Shown: positions 34,979 to 44,210 of the stretch, piece by piece
Layout: each line of letters opens with the position of its first letter
Position numbering within the stretch: the stretch's first letter is position 1
Origin: Fulvimarina sp039652615
Lineage (GTDB): Bacteria; Pseudomonadota; Alphaproteobacteria; Rhizobiales; Rhizobiaceae
Reading direction: 5' to 3'
Assembly (NCBI RefSeq): GCF_039652615.1
Contig: NZ_JBDJAC010000016.1
Span: 1-64,000, forward strand
DNA: 64,000 nucleotides
Notes under the pieces: generated by a model
Told to the model about the DNA's origin: nothing
The model's database searches: none
Seen by the model: only the letters and a program-made list of their open reading frames with translations
Program-made: the position numbers and the translations under genes

Positions 34979-35941
34979 ATGCTCGAAATCTTCGGCCTGA
35001 TCGCGCCGTTCTTCGGTCTCATCGCCCTCGGCTTCGTCACGGGACGGCTGGTCGACCATCCTGTTTCAGGTCTCGCCTGGCTCAACGTCTTCGTCGTCTA
35101 TCTCGCGCTGCCCGCGCTGTTCTTTCAGCTCCTGTCGAAGACCCCCGTGGAGGAGTTGGCCCAGGTCGACTTCATCGCCGCGACGACGGCGGCTACATTC
35201 TTCGTATTTGCGGCAACGCTCTCGCTCGGCCTCTGGATGACGCGCGGCGACCTTGCCGCCGCGACCATTCAGGGGTTTGCCGGTGCCTACGGCAATATTG
35301 GCTATATGGGCCCGGGCCTCGCGCTGGCGGCGTTTGGAAGCGGTGCAGCGGTGCCGGTTGCGCTGATCTTCTGCTTCGACAACACCCTGCATTTCACGAT
35401 GGCGCCGCTTCTGATGGCGCTGGCGTCCGGCAAGGGCGCGTCCTTCGCTTCACTCGCCAGCCAAGCGCTTCGGCGAATCTTTACCCACCCCTTCATCATC
35501 GCAACGATCCTCGGCGTCGGTGCTGCGATCATTGGCTTTGAACCACCCGAGCCTGCCGAGCGCTTCCTTGATCTTCTGGCCGCTGCCGCCGCTCCATGCG
35601 CGCTCTTTGCCATGGGCGTGACGCTGGCACTGCGCCGTCTGAAACGCGTGCCTGTCGAGCTTGCGTGGCTCGTCCCGATCAAGCTCGTCGTTCACCCGTT
35701 GATCGTTTGGCTTTTGCTCGGTTTCGTGCCGGGCGTTGATCCTGTTTGGGTATATACGGCCGTGATCATGGCTTCGCTCCCGGCGGCAACGAATGTGTTC
35801 GTACTTGCTCAGCAATACGACGTTTGGGTCGAGCGGGCATCGGCGACCGTACTCGTCTCGACGGCGTTTTCGGTGCTGAGCGTTGCCCTGTTTCTATATC
35901 TCATCACCGAAGGACTGCTGCCGACGAGCCCAATCCTTTAG
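34979..35941 (+). CDS. AEC-family (auxin efflux carrier-like) permease
   Basis: A 320-residue inner membrane transporter with ten predicted helices in two five-helix halves. Family-like features include the N-terminal IAPFFGLIALGFVTGRL, YLALPALFFQLLSK, GAYGNIGYMGPGLAL in helix 4 and the C-terminal MASLPAATNVFVLAQQYDV. Bacterial AEC proteins move organic acids or other small anions; the substrate is unknown. The last 48 bp overlap the 3' end of the convergent hydroxylase gene. Confidence 0.87.
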   Translation: MLEIFGLIAPFFGLIALGFVTGRLVDHPVSGLAWLNVFVVYLALPALFFQLLSKTPVEELAQVDFIAATTAATFFVFAATLSLGLWMTRGDLAAATIQGFAGAYGNIGYMGPGLALAAFGSGAAVPVALIFCFDNTLHFTMAPLLMALASGKGASFASLASQALRRIFTHPFIIATILGVGAAIIGFEPPEPAERFLDLLAAAAAPCALFAMGVTLALRRLKRVPVELAWLVPIKLVVHPLIVWLLLGFVPGVDPVWVYTAVIMASLPAATNVFVLAQQYDVWVERASATVLVSTAFSVLSVALFLYLITEGLLPTSPIL

Positions 35942-37117
35942 GCGTCTTGGAAGACCGAACAGGCCAGCCCCTGGCGAAACGCCCTCACGCATGGCGAAGC
36001 GCCGCAACGGAGAAGATGCCGCCATCGCTGTCAGTCCGGCCGAGCGCCCGAGCTGCACTGGAAGGAAGCCCGTCAGCAATGAGCGGTTCAGTGCGTCCAC
36101 ACCGGCTGTCCGGCTCGAAACGTCTCCGCGACGTTTTGCCTCGAAGCGCAGGAGCGTCGAACGCCGGCCGGGATCGTCCCGGCTTTCTTCAAGACAATCG
36201 AGTAGAACGCTGCAATCACGAAGGCCCAGATTGAGCCCCTGCGCGCCGATCGGCGGAAAGACATGCGCAGCTTCGCCGACAAGCGCGAGGCGCACGTCCG
36301 TGAGGCGGTCGACCGTCGCACTGGAGAGCGGAAACGCGCTGATCGCGCTTTCGAGCGAGACCTTCCCAAGGATCGAATGCATTTTCTCCTCAATGACGCG
36401 CTCGAGCTTTTCGGGCTTCAGATCGACATAGAGTTCAGCGAGATCGGGTTTCTCGACCCAGACGATCGCGGAGTTGCGACCCGGCATCGGAACCTGCGTG
36501 AAGGGGCCAGTCCGCGTGTGAAACTCCGTCGAGATCGAACCGTGGGCGACCGCGTGGGACACGTTCAACACCAGCGCTGTCTGCGGATAGCGCCAGCTTC
36601 GCGCCTTGATCCCGGCGGCTTCGCGCATCGCCGATTTGCGTCCGTCGGCCGCGATCACGAGGCCGACGCGAATCTCGTCTCCGGTGGAGAGGCGAACCGT
36701 CGCGTCGTCTTCACCTGCCTCGAACCCGACCGCGCTCGCATCGCGCCGTTCGAGATGTCTTTCGCCGTCCGCTGCCTTATCGAGGATTTCCGCCATATCG
36801 CGGTTCAGAATGTTGTAGCCGAAGGCAGGCAGTTCGATCTCGGAGGACTTGAATTCCACCGTGGGCGCCCGGAAAAGGCGGCCCGTGTCGTCGACCAGCC
36901 GCATCACGGCAAGAGGCTCGGACTTCTCGCTTACGGCTGCTTCGAGGCCGAGCCGCTCCAGAAACGCCATCGATGAGCCGATCAGCGCCGTCGTTCGTGT
37001 ATCGGGCTTGCCGGTCGGGGCAATCAGGACCGTATCGAAGCCGGCTTGGGCGAGGGCGATCGCCATGGCAGTTCCGGCCAATCCACCGCCGACGACTGCG
37101 ATATCGCGCTTTTCCAT
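35894..37117 (-). CDS. UbiH/UbiF-family FAD-dependent hydroxylase
   Basis: A 407-residue flavoprotein monooxygenase, probably of the ubiquinone-biosynthetic group. GxGxxG FAD fold DIAVVGGGLAGTAMAIALAQ (5-24), the DG motif LVIAADGRKSAMR (about 160) and the C-terminal FAD ribityl motif RLALVGEAAHVFPPIGAQGLNLGLRD (about 280-305) match UbiH/UbiF/COQ6. Family members hydroxylate the quinone ring at C5, C6 or C1; which position cannot be told. The C-terminus extends past the typical end and overlaps the AEC permease gene tail-to-tail. Confidence 0.88.
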   Translation of the reverse strand: MEKRDIAVVGGGLAGTAMAIALAQAGFDTVLIAPTGKPDTRTTALIGSSMAFLERLGLEAAVSEKSEPLAVMRLVDDTGRLFRAPTVEFKSSEIELPAFGYNILNRDMAEILDKAADGERHLERRDASAVGFEAGEDDATVRLSTGDEIRVGLVIAADGRKSAMREAAGIKARSWRYPQTALVLNVSHAVAHGSISTEFHTRTGPFTQVPMPGRNSAIVWVEKPDLAELYVDLKPEKLERVIEEKMHSILGKVSLESAISAFPLSSATVDRLTDVRLALVGEAAHVFPPIGAQGLNLGLRDCSVLLDCLEESRDDPGRRSTLLRFEAKRRGDVSSRTAGVDALNRSLLTGFLPVQLGRSAGLTAMAASSPLRRFAMREGVSPGAGLFGLPRRLKDWARRQQSFGDEI

Positions 37118-37294
37118 GACTTCCCTTTGCTTGCAACGCGTCTGGTCTTTGCCTCAGTTGAAAGGCAGGACCGAAAATTCGTTCCCAGACCCTGCGAATT
37201 ACAGGCCGATGCCGCTATGTCCATAAACAAGATCATGCTTCATGCAGCGACAGATTGCTGCGCTTGAGACCAGGATAAGGGTACCGTCTACGTT

Positions 37295-38041
37295 ATGTCA
37301 TTCGATTTGAGCCGGTTCGCACAATGGCGAGCCTTCCTCGTCCACATTTTCACGGCCACGGGTGCCTTCTTCGCGTTCCTCTCCCTCATCGCCGCCGGGG
37401 AGGGTCGATTCGTCGATGCCTTCCTCTGGCTGGGCGTCGGGCTTTTCGTCGATGGTATCGATGGTCCGATCGCGCGCAAGTTCGAAATCAAACGCCGCTT
37501 GCCGAACTGGTCGGGCGACATGCTCGATTCCGTGATCGACTATTCCACCTTCAGCCTCATCCCCGCGGTCGCGCTTTACCATTCCGGTATCATCGGCAGG
37601 CCGCTGTCCTTCGTTGCTGCGGCGCTGATCGTCATCACCAGCGCAATCTACTACGCCGATCTGCGTATGAAGACGAAAGACAACTTCTTCCGCGGCTTTC
37701 CGGTGTGCTGGAACATGCTCGTCTTCACGCTTTTCGCGATCCATCCGAATGAGCTCACGGCATTCCTCTTCGTACTCTTGTGCGCCGTCGCGACCTTCCT
37801 GCCGGTCAAATTCCTGCACCCGGTGCGCGTTGAGCGCTGGCGCCCGGTGAATCTCACGGTCTTTGCGATCTGGTCGATCCTCGGCATCGTCGCTCTCATT
37901 CAGGGACTTGAGCCATCTTTCCTGGTCAAGGCGGGACTCGTGGCGTCCGGCCTCTACCTCTTCGCCATAGGCGGCGTTTTCCAGCTTTACGATAAATTCA
38001 CCGGGGCGAACCCGGAAGCGGAAGAGCCGAGCAAAACCTGA
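37295..38041 (+). CDS. pcs: phosphatidylcholine synthase
   Basis: A 248-residue integral membrane enzyme that condenses choline with CDP-diacylglycerol to phosphatidylcholine, a pathway typical of Hyphomicrobiales. CDP-alcohol motif DGIDGPIARKFEIKRRLPNW then SGDMLDSVID (about 53-83) and eight hydrophobic segments, with the Pcs-specific FFRGFPVCWNMLVF and KFLHPVRVERWRP. The ATG at 37295 is followed 17 bp past the stop by qor, so the two may be cotranscribed. Confidence 0.94.
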   Translation: MSFDLSRFAQWRAFLVHIFTATGAFFAFLSLIAAGEGRFVDAFLWLGVGLFVDGIDGPIARKFEIKRRLPNWSGDMLDSVIDYSTFSLIPAVALYHSGIIGRPLSFVAAALIVITSAIYYADLRMKTKDNFFRGFPVCWNMLVFTLFAIHPNELTAFLFVLLCAVATFLPVKFLHPVRVERWRPVNLTVFAIWSILGIVALIQGLEPSFLVKAGLVASGLYLFAIGGVFQLYDKFTGANPEAEEPSKT

Positions 38042-38058
38042 GACTTTGGGAAGAGACC

Positions 38059-39036
38059 ATGACGAAAGCGATGCGCATTTACGAAACCGGAGCGCCAGAG
38101 GTGATGAAGTGGGAGGATATCGATCTTCCCGCACCTGGCGAGGGGCAGATCCGGGTCCGGCAGACGGCAGTCGGCGTCAATTTCATCGACGCCTATTTTC
38201 GCGACGGCACCTATTCCGCACCCGGTTTCCCCTTCACGCCTGGCAAGGAAGGGGCTGGCGTCGTTGACGCGGTCGGCTCGGGCGTCACCGATCTCAAGGA
38301 GGGTGACCGGGTTGCCTATGCGGCGGCGGATGGTTCTTACGCCGAAGAGCTGATCATTGCCGCCGCCAACGTCGTTCCGATACCGGATGGCGTCTCCGAC
38401 GAGACAGCAGCCGGAATGATGCTGAAGGGCATGACCGCCGAATATCTGCTCAATCGCACCTTCAAGGTGGGCAAGGACACGACGCTTCTTTTCCATGCGG
38501 CCGCAGGCGGCGTCGGGCTGATCGCCGGTCAATGGGCAAAACACCTTGGCGCAACGGTGATCGGCACCGCCGGCAGCCCGGAGAAATGCGAACTCGCTGA
38601 GGCGAATGGCTATGACCACGTCATCAATTACCGCGAGGAAAATTTCGCCGAGCGCGTCGCCGATCTGACCGACGGCAAGAAATGCGACGTCGTCTACGAC
38701 TCGGTCGGCAAGGATACATTCGACAAAAGCCTCGACTGCGTGAAGCGCCTCGGCACGATCGTCACCTTTGGCCAGTCCTCGGGCGTCGTTCCGCCTATCT
38801 CCACAGGTATCCTGAACCAGAAGGGATCGCTCTTCCTCACGCGTCCGAGCCTCTTCAACTACACGGCGACGCGGGACGAGCTTCTCGACTGCGCGAACCA
38901 TCTCTTCGATGTTGTGAAGTCCGGCGCGGTGAAGATCGAGATCGGCCAGACCTATCCGCTATCGGAAGCTGTCCAGGCGCACCGCGATCTGCATGCGCGC
39001 AAGACGACAGGAACGACGGTTCTGACGATCGGCTGA
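38059..39036 (+). CDS. NADPH:quinone oxidoreductase, zeta-crystallin type
   Basis: A 325-residue medium-chain dehydrogenase/reductase without zinc ligands. Motifs: VRQTAVGVNFIDAYFRDGTY, PGKEGAGVVDAVGSGV, GMTAEYLLNRTF and the cofactor fold LLFHAAAGGVGLIAGQWAKHLGATVIGTAGS (about 148-178), where AAxGGVG is the NADPH signature of Qor. It performs one-electron or two-electron quinone reduction or related enone chemistry. GGGAAGAG precedes the ATG. It follows pcs by 17 bp. Confidence 0.9.
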   Translation: MTKAMRIYETGAPEVMKWEDIDLPAPGEGQIRVRQTAVGVNFIDAYFRDGTYSAPGFPFTPGKEGAGVVDAVGSGVTDLKEGDRVAYAAADGSYAEELIIAAANVVPIPDGVSDETAAGMMLKGMTAEYLLNRTFKVGKDTTLLFHAAAGGVGLIAGQWAKHLGATVIGTAGSPEKCELAEANGYDHVINYREENFAERVADLTDGKKCDVVYDSVGKDTFDKSLDCVKRLGTIVTFGQSSGVVPPISTGILNQKGSLFLTRPSLFNYTATRDELLDCANHLFDVVKSGAVKIEIGQTYPLSEAVQAHRDLHARKTTGTTVLTIG

Positions 39037-39172
39037 CGACCGCCGTCCACAAATTGTGCGGGGAGGGCGTCCAACGCCTTCCGCCGGCAATCTTTTTGCT
39101 TTGCACCATGGAACGTCGAGCCGCAGAAGAGATTGAAGGCAAGTCACTAATCTTGCGCTACGGGGCACCCGG

Positions 39173-41434
39173 TTGACCATCCACATCACACCCAACACCA
39201 AGGCTTCCTACCAGCGAGGTGCCGGTCGTCCGGCATCGCGGGTTCACGAAGGCAGGCCGTACCCACTCGGCGCGACGTGGGATGGCCTTGGCGTCAATTT
39301 CGCGATTTTTTCCGCCCATGCCACGAAGGTTGAGCTTTGCATCTTCTCACCTGACGGAAAGAGCGAAGTCGAGCGGATCGAGCTGCCGGAATATACGGAC
39401 GAAATTTATCACGGCTATTTGCCGGAGGCCCGGCCGGGCCTCATTTACGGTTATCGTGTTCATGGCCCCTACGAGCCTGATGTGGGCCATCGCTTCAACC
39501 CAAACAAGCTGCTGATCGACCCTTACGCAAAGCAGATCCGTGGTGAGGTGAAGTGGGACCACGCGCTGTTCGGCTACACGATCGGCCACAAGGACGAAGA
39601 CCTTTCGTATGACGAGCGTGACTCCGCGCCGTTCATGCCGCGCTGCGTTGTCGTCGATCCGGCGTTCACTTGGGGTGCGGAACGCAAGCCGAACGTGCCA
39701 TGGGACCGGACGATATTTTATGAGACCCATGTGAAGGGTTTCACCCAGCGCCATCCATCCGTGACGGATCTGGACCGCGGCAAATTCACCGGTCTCATGA
39801 ACCGTGACGTCGTCAACTACATCCGATCGCTGGGTGTGACCTCGGTCGAATTCATGCCCATCCATGCGCTCGTCGACGACAGTTATCTCGTTGACCAAGG
39901 GCTTCGGAACTACTGGGGCTACAACACGATCGGCTTCTTTGCTCCCGACCCGCGTTACCAGGGCTCGACAACCATCAACGAGTTCAAGGAACTGGTGGCG
40001 ACCTATCACAACGCCGGCCTCGAGGTTATTCTGGATGTGGTCTATAACCACACCGCCGAAGGCAACGAGAAGGGCCCGACGCTCTCCTTCAAGGGCATCG
40101 ACAACGCTGCCTATTACCGGTTGCTGCCTGATCAGCCGCGCTACTACATCAACGATACCGGTACCGGAAACACGGTGAATACCAGCCATCCGCGCGTGAT
40201 GCAGATGGTGACGGACTCGCTGCGCTATTGGGCCGGCGAAATGCGCGTCGACGGCTTCCGCTTCGATCTCGCCACCATTCTCGCTCGCGAACCGAGCGGC
40301 TTTTCGCAGGAATCGAGTTTCCTCCACGCCTGCATGCAGGACCCGTTGCTCTCCCAGGTCAAATTGATCGCGGAGCCTTGGGACTGCGGGCCCGGCGGCT
40401 ATCAGGTGGGGCAGTTCCCGCCCGGCTGGGCGGAATGGAACGATACCTATCGCGACATCGTGCGCGGCTACTGGCGTGGTGACGAAGGCTTCCTTCCAAA
40501 ACTTGCCGGCAAGCTTTCAGCGTCTGCCGACCTGTTCGACAGCCGCGGGAGAAAGCCTTGGGCGAGCGTCAATTTCATCACCGCCCATGATGGCTTCACG
40601 TTGAAGGATCTCGTCACCTATAACGAGAAGCACAACGAGGCGAACGGCGAGAACAACCAGGACGGTCATGACCACAACATCTCGTATAATTACGGGGTAG
40701 AAGGCGAGACCGACGACGAGGAGATCAAGGAAATCCGCTTCAGGCAGATGCGGAATTTCTTCGCGACGCTCCTATTCTCGCGCGGCACGCCGATGATTCT
40801 CGCGGGCGACGAATTCGCTCGCAGCCAGGGCGGTAACAACAATGCCTATGCCCAGGACAACGAAATTGGCTGGATCGATTGGGACGCTCCCGAGGAGTCT
40901 CGGCAACTTGCCCGCTACGTTCAGCGTCTCATCAAACTGCGCCAAAGCCTGCCGATTTTACGGCGCGGAACATTCCTCCATGGCACCTATGACGAGGAAC
41001 TTGGCGTCAAGGACGTCGCCTGGATACGGCCGGACGGAGAGGAATTCGAGGACGACCATTGGGAAGACCCGACAGCCAAATGCTTCGGTGTTCTTCTCGA
41101 CGGTCGCGCCCAGTCGACTGGTATCCGCCGACGCGGATCGGATGCGACCATGCTGCTCGTCATGAATTCCCATGACGACGTGGTGAACTTCAAGCTGCCA
41201 GAGGCTGCAGGCGGGCTCAAATGGCAGCGCATCTTCGACACGAACGCCCCAGAGGAGTTCGAGTTCGAGCCGTTCGAGTTCGGCCACGACTACATGGTCA
41301 CCGGCCGGTCATTCCTGATGTTCCTCGTCGAACCGGATAACAATGAAGACGGGCAGGAAGAGGCGATCCGCTCTTTTGCGTATATCCGCGAAGCTCTTGC
41401 ACAGGCCGCCGGCGATCCGCTGCCGCTTCGGTAA
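39173..41434 (+). CDS. glgX: glycogen debranching enzyme GlgX
   Basis: A 753-residue GH13 isoamylase-type enzyme that hydrolyses alpha-1,6 branches of phosphorylase-limited glycogen. N-terminal CBM48 (GRPYPLGATWDGLGVNFAIFS), then catalytic barrel motifs VVYNHTAEG, nucleophile Asp in MRVDGFRFDLATIL (about 359), acid Glu in LIAEPWDCG (about 399) and Asp in ITAHDGFTLKDL (about 470), with the GlgX-specific NEKHNEANGENNQDGHDHN. The start is a TTG at 39173 after CGGGGCACC. No glgA, glgB, glgC or glgP lies within the window. A hairpin terminator follows. Confidence 0.93.
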   Translation: MTIHITPNTKASYQRGAGRPASRVHEGRPYPLGATWDGLGVNFAIFSAHATKVELCIFSPDGKSEVERIELPEYTDEIYHGYLPEARPGLIYGYRVHGPYEPDVGHRFNPNKLLIDPYAKQIRGEVKWDHALFGYTIGHKDEDLSYDERDSAPFMPRCVVVDPAFTWGAERKPNVPWDRTIFYETHVKGFTQRHPSVTDLDRGKFTGLMNRDVVNYIRSLGVTSVEFMPIHALVDDSYLVDQGLRNYWGYNTIGFFAPDPRYQGSTTINEFKELVATYHNAGLEVILDVVYNHTAEGNEKGPTLSFKGIDNAAYYRLLPDQPRYYINDTGTGNTVNTSHPRVMQMVTDSLRYWAGEMRVDGFRFDLATILAREPSGFSQESSFLHACMQDPLLSQVKLIAEPWDCGPGGYQVGQFPPGWAEWNDTYRDIVRGYWRGDEGFLPKLAGKLSASADLFDSRGRKPWASVNFITAHDGFTLKDLVTYNEKHNEANGENNQDGHDHNISYNYGVEGETDDEEIKEIRFRQMRNFFATLLFSRGTPMILAGDEFARSQGGNNNAYAQDNEIGWIDWDAPEESRQLARYVQRLIKLRQSLPILRRGTFLHGTYDEELGVKDVAWIRPDGEEFEDDHWEDPTAKCFGVLLDGRAQSTGIRRRGSDATMLLVMNSHDDVVNFKLPEAAGGLKWQRIFDTNAPEEFEFEPFEFGHDYMVTGRSFLMFLVEPDNNEDGQEEAIRSFAYIREALAQAAGDPLPLR

Positions 41435-41445
41435 AATCTCAAAGC

Positions 41446-41479
41446 AAAAGCGCCGCCCGTGATCTCGGGTGGCGCTTTA
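41446..41479. terminator. stem-loop terminator after glgX
   Basis: AAAGCGCCGCCCG (41447-41459) pairs with CGGGTGGCGCTTT (41466-41478) through one G-T wobble, with a 6-nt loop. It starts about 10 bp past the glgX stop and ends 50 bp before the end of the zeta-like gene, so it may serve both convergent transcripts. Confidence 0.7.
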
Positions 41480-41527
41480 CGAAGTGTCGTCAGGCTTCTG
41501 CCGAGATCAAAATTCTCGGTTGCCAGC

Positions 41528-41881
41528 TCAGCTGACGAGATGTGCATCGGCGGCCAAATGGGGTAGGTGGATTACCGCAGGCTGCGCCAGCCCGGCGAGA
41601 ACGATGCTATACTGTGTGCGGACCATCTCGATATGGACGCCCAGAGGCGCGAGATTGGCGGCGACTTTATGGAACCCGCCGCGTCCATCCTTCGACGTGA
41701 TGCTGGTATCGACGATATCATTTGCATAACGTTCGCCCTGTGCCTCATCGAGGTTTAGGCGGGAGGCAGCCCAGAGCCCGACCTGACGATCGGCTTTGAC
41801 GCGAGTGATGAAATCGCAGCGCTGCTCAAGGACGAAACGCAATTCAGCGAGTTCGGTCCGGCTTTTCACGATCTTTTGCAT
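41528..41881 (-). CDS. DUF1476/ATP-synthase inhibitor zeta-like protein (divergent)
   Basis: A 117-residue helical protein. RFVLEQRCDFITRVKADRQVGLWAASRLNL and ERYANDIV with FHKVAANLAPLG resemble the DUF1476 fold of the alphaproteobacterial F1-ATPase inhibitor zeta (usual motif RNKLLGLWAAELLGL and YAKxVV). The typical N-terminal inhibitory segment (FEAKFAHDEEL) is replaced by LEQRCDFITR, so it may be a paralogue with another role. Start at 41881 with an AGGGGAAA ribosome-binding site; an upstream 55-codon extension is unlikely. Confidence 0.6.
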   Translation of the reverse strand: MQKIVKSRTELAELRFVLEQRCDFITRVKADRQVGLWAASRLNLDEAQGERYANDIVDTSITSKDGRGGFHKVAANLAPLGVHIEMVRTQYSIVLAGLAQPAVIHLPHLAADAHLVS

Positions 41882-42229
41882 GAAGTTTCCCCTAAAGTGT
41901 GTTGACAAGGGAAATGTGCGCCAATCTCTTCGTTGAGCCGTCAAAATTATCCGACAAATTTTAGATATCAGCCGCGAAACAGCGCTGCCGGATATCTCGC
42001 CTCTTGTTATTGTCAATTCTCTGTGAATGCGGTGTGAGGCTGACATGCCGGAAATGATTTCCCGCGAGCTGTCAGCAGACGATGCCGAGGTTCAATTCGA
42101 ATGGCGGCGAAAGTCGATTTCGAAAATGTTCATGGATCAAAAAACCACGGATACGCTGCCCGGTTGGACCGGCCGGACGGCGTATCAGAATGTTGAAAGC
42201 GGTGTTTTCAGATATCCCTCGGCACAGGA
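41882..42229. other. intergenic stretch between zeta-like gene and hslO
   Basis: About 350 bp. A plus-strand ORF beginning at 42027 runs into the antisense of hslO and lacks a ribosome-binding site, so I do not annotate it. The start-proximal part is AT-rich and probably holds the promoter of the zeta-like gene. Confidence 0.4.
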
Positions 42230-43243
42230 TCAGGATGCTGCGCCGGAAGCGTCTTCGAATTCTGCGGGATCGAACACATATTCAGACGAGCAGAACTCGC
42301 AGGTGACTTCGATCTTTCCGTTCTCGATGCTCTCGCGAAACTCGTCTTCCGAAAAACTTTCGAGCACACTGCGGATCCGCTCACGCGAGCAGGAGCAATC
42401 GTCCGCCACGGTGTTGGCCGGAAAGACGCGCACGCCACGCTCGTGAAACAGACGGTAGAGCAGGCGCTCGACGCCGATCTCGGGATCGGTCAGCTCCGAG
42501 GCATCCACCGTATCGACAAGCGCGCGGGTTTCGAGCCAGGTATCGTCGAACTCGATCGTGTCTCCCGTCTCGTCACTTCCCTCCGGTGCATCGCCGCCTG
42601 GAAGATCGGGCATGCGCATGCGCTCCGGTGCTTCCGGCAGGAACTGAACCACCATACCGCCGGCACGCCAGGTCTCCTTGAAACCATCTTCGCCGCGCCG
42701 CGCGATGCGTGCGACGGCAAGCTTGACGGTAGTCGGGATCTGCTCGGACTGGCGGAAATAGGCTTCCGCAACCTCTTCCATGGAGGCGCCGTTCAGCTCG
42801 ACGATACCCTGATAGCGTTGGGTATATTCGCCCTGATCGACGGTGAGGGCGAGAATGCCCTGGCCGAGCAGTGCTTCCGGCGAGGTCGCGCCGCCTTCGA
42901 CGGCAACGGCCAGCTTTTCCTCGTTGTAGCGGGCATAGGCTCGAACCGAGGAGGGCGTCGTGAAATCGACGACGAGAAGATCGACCGCGCCATCGGTCTG
43001 TGTCTGCGCGATGAACTTGCCGTCGAACTTCAGCGAGGTGCCGAGAAGCACGGTGAGAACGATCATTTCGGCAAGCAGCCGAGCGACCGGCTCTGGATAG
43101 TCATGCCGATCGAGAATGGAATCGAGCATCGGCCCGAGCTGCACGGCGCGGCCACGCGCATCCAGCGGCTCGACGTGGAATGGAACGACGGCATCGTCGC
43201 CCGCGAGTGTCATCTCGGCGAGCGTGGTTTCCTGATCAGCCAT
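42230..43243 (-). CDS. hslO: Hsp33-family redox-regulated chaperone
   Basis: A 337-residue cytoplasmic holdase activated by oxidation. The N-terminal substrate-binding domain includes FIAQTQTDGAVDLLVVDF and VRAYARYNEEKL; the C-terminal zinc centre has the CxC (DDCSCSRERI) and CxxC (VTCEFCSSEYVFD) pairs that bind zinc in the reduced form and form disulfides under oxidative stress. A slightly extended acidic linker (GGDAPEGSDETGDTIEFDD) is inserted between the domains. It is third in the argD-argF-hslO cluster, 13 bp from argF. Confidence 0.94.
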   Translation of the reverse strand: MADQETTLAEMTLAGDDAVVPFHVEPLDARGRAVQLGPMLDSILDRHDYPEPVARLLAEMIVLTVLLGTSLKFDGKFIAQTQTDGAVDLLVVDFTTPSSVRAYARYNEEKLAVAVEGGATSPEALLGQGILALTVDQGEYTQRYQGIVELNGASMEEVAEAYFRQSEQIPTTVKLAVARIARRGEDGFKETWRAGGMVVQFLPEAPERMRMPDLPGGDAPEGSDETGDTIEFDDTWLETRALVDTVDASELTDPEIGVERLLYRLFHERGVRVFPANTVADDCSCSRERIRSVLESFSEDEFRESIENGKIEVTCEFCSSEYVFDPAEFEDASGAAS

Positions 43244-43256
43244 ATGGTCAGGCCTC

Positions 43257-44192
<936 letters not shown>

Positions 44193-44210
44193 CGTCGAGT
44201 CTTACGGCGC

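Noticed and set aside
42027..42446. 139-residue plus-strand ORF upstream of hslO
   Set aside because: Its C-terminal two thirds is antisense to hslO and there is no ribosome-binding site.
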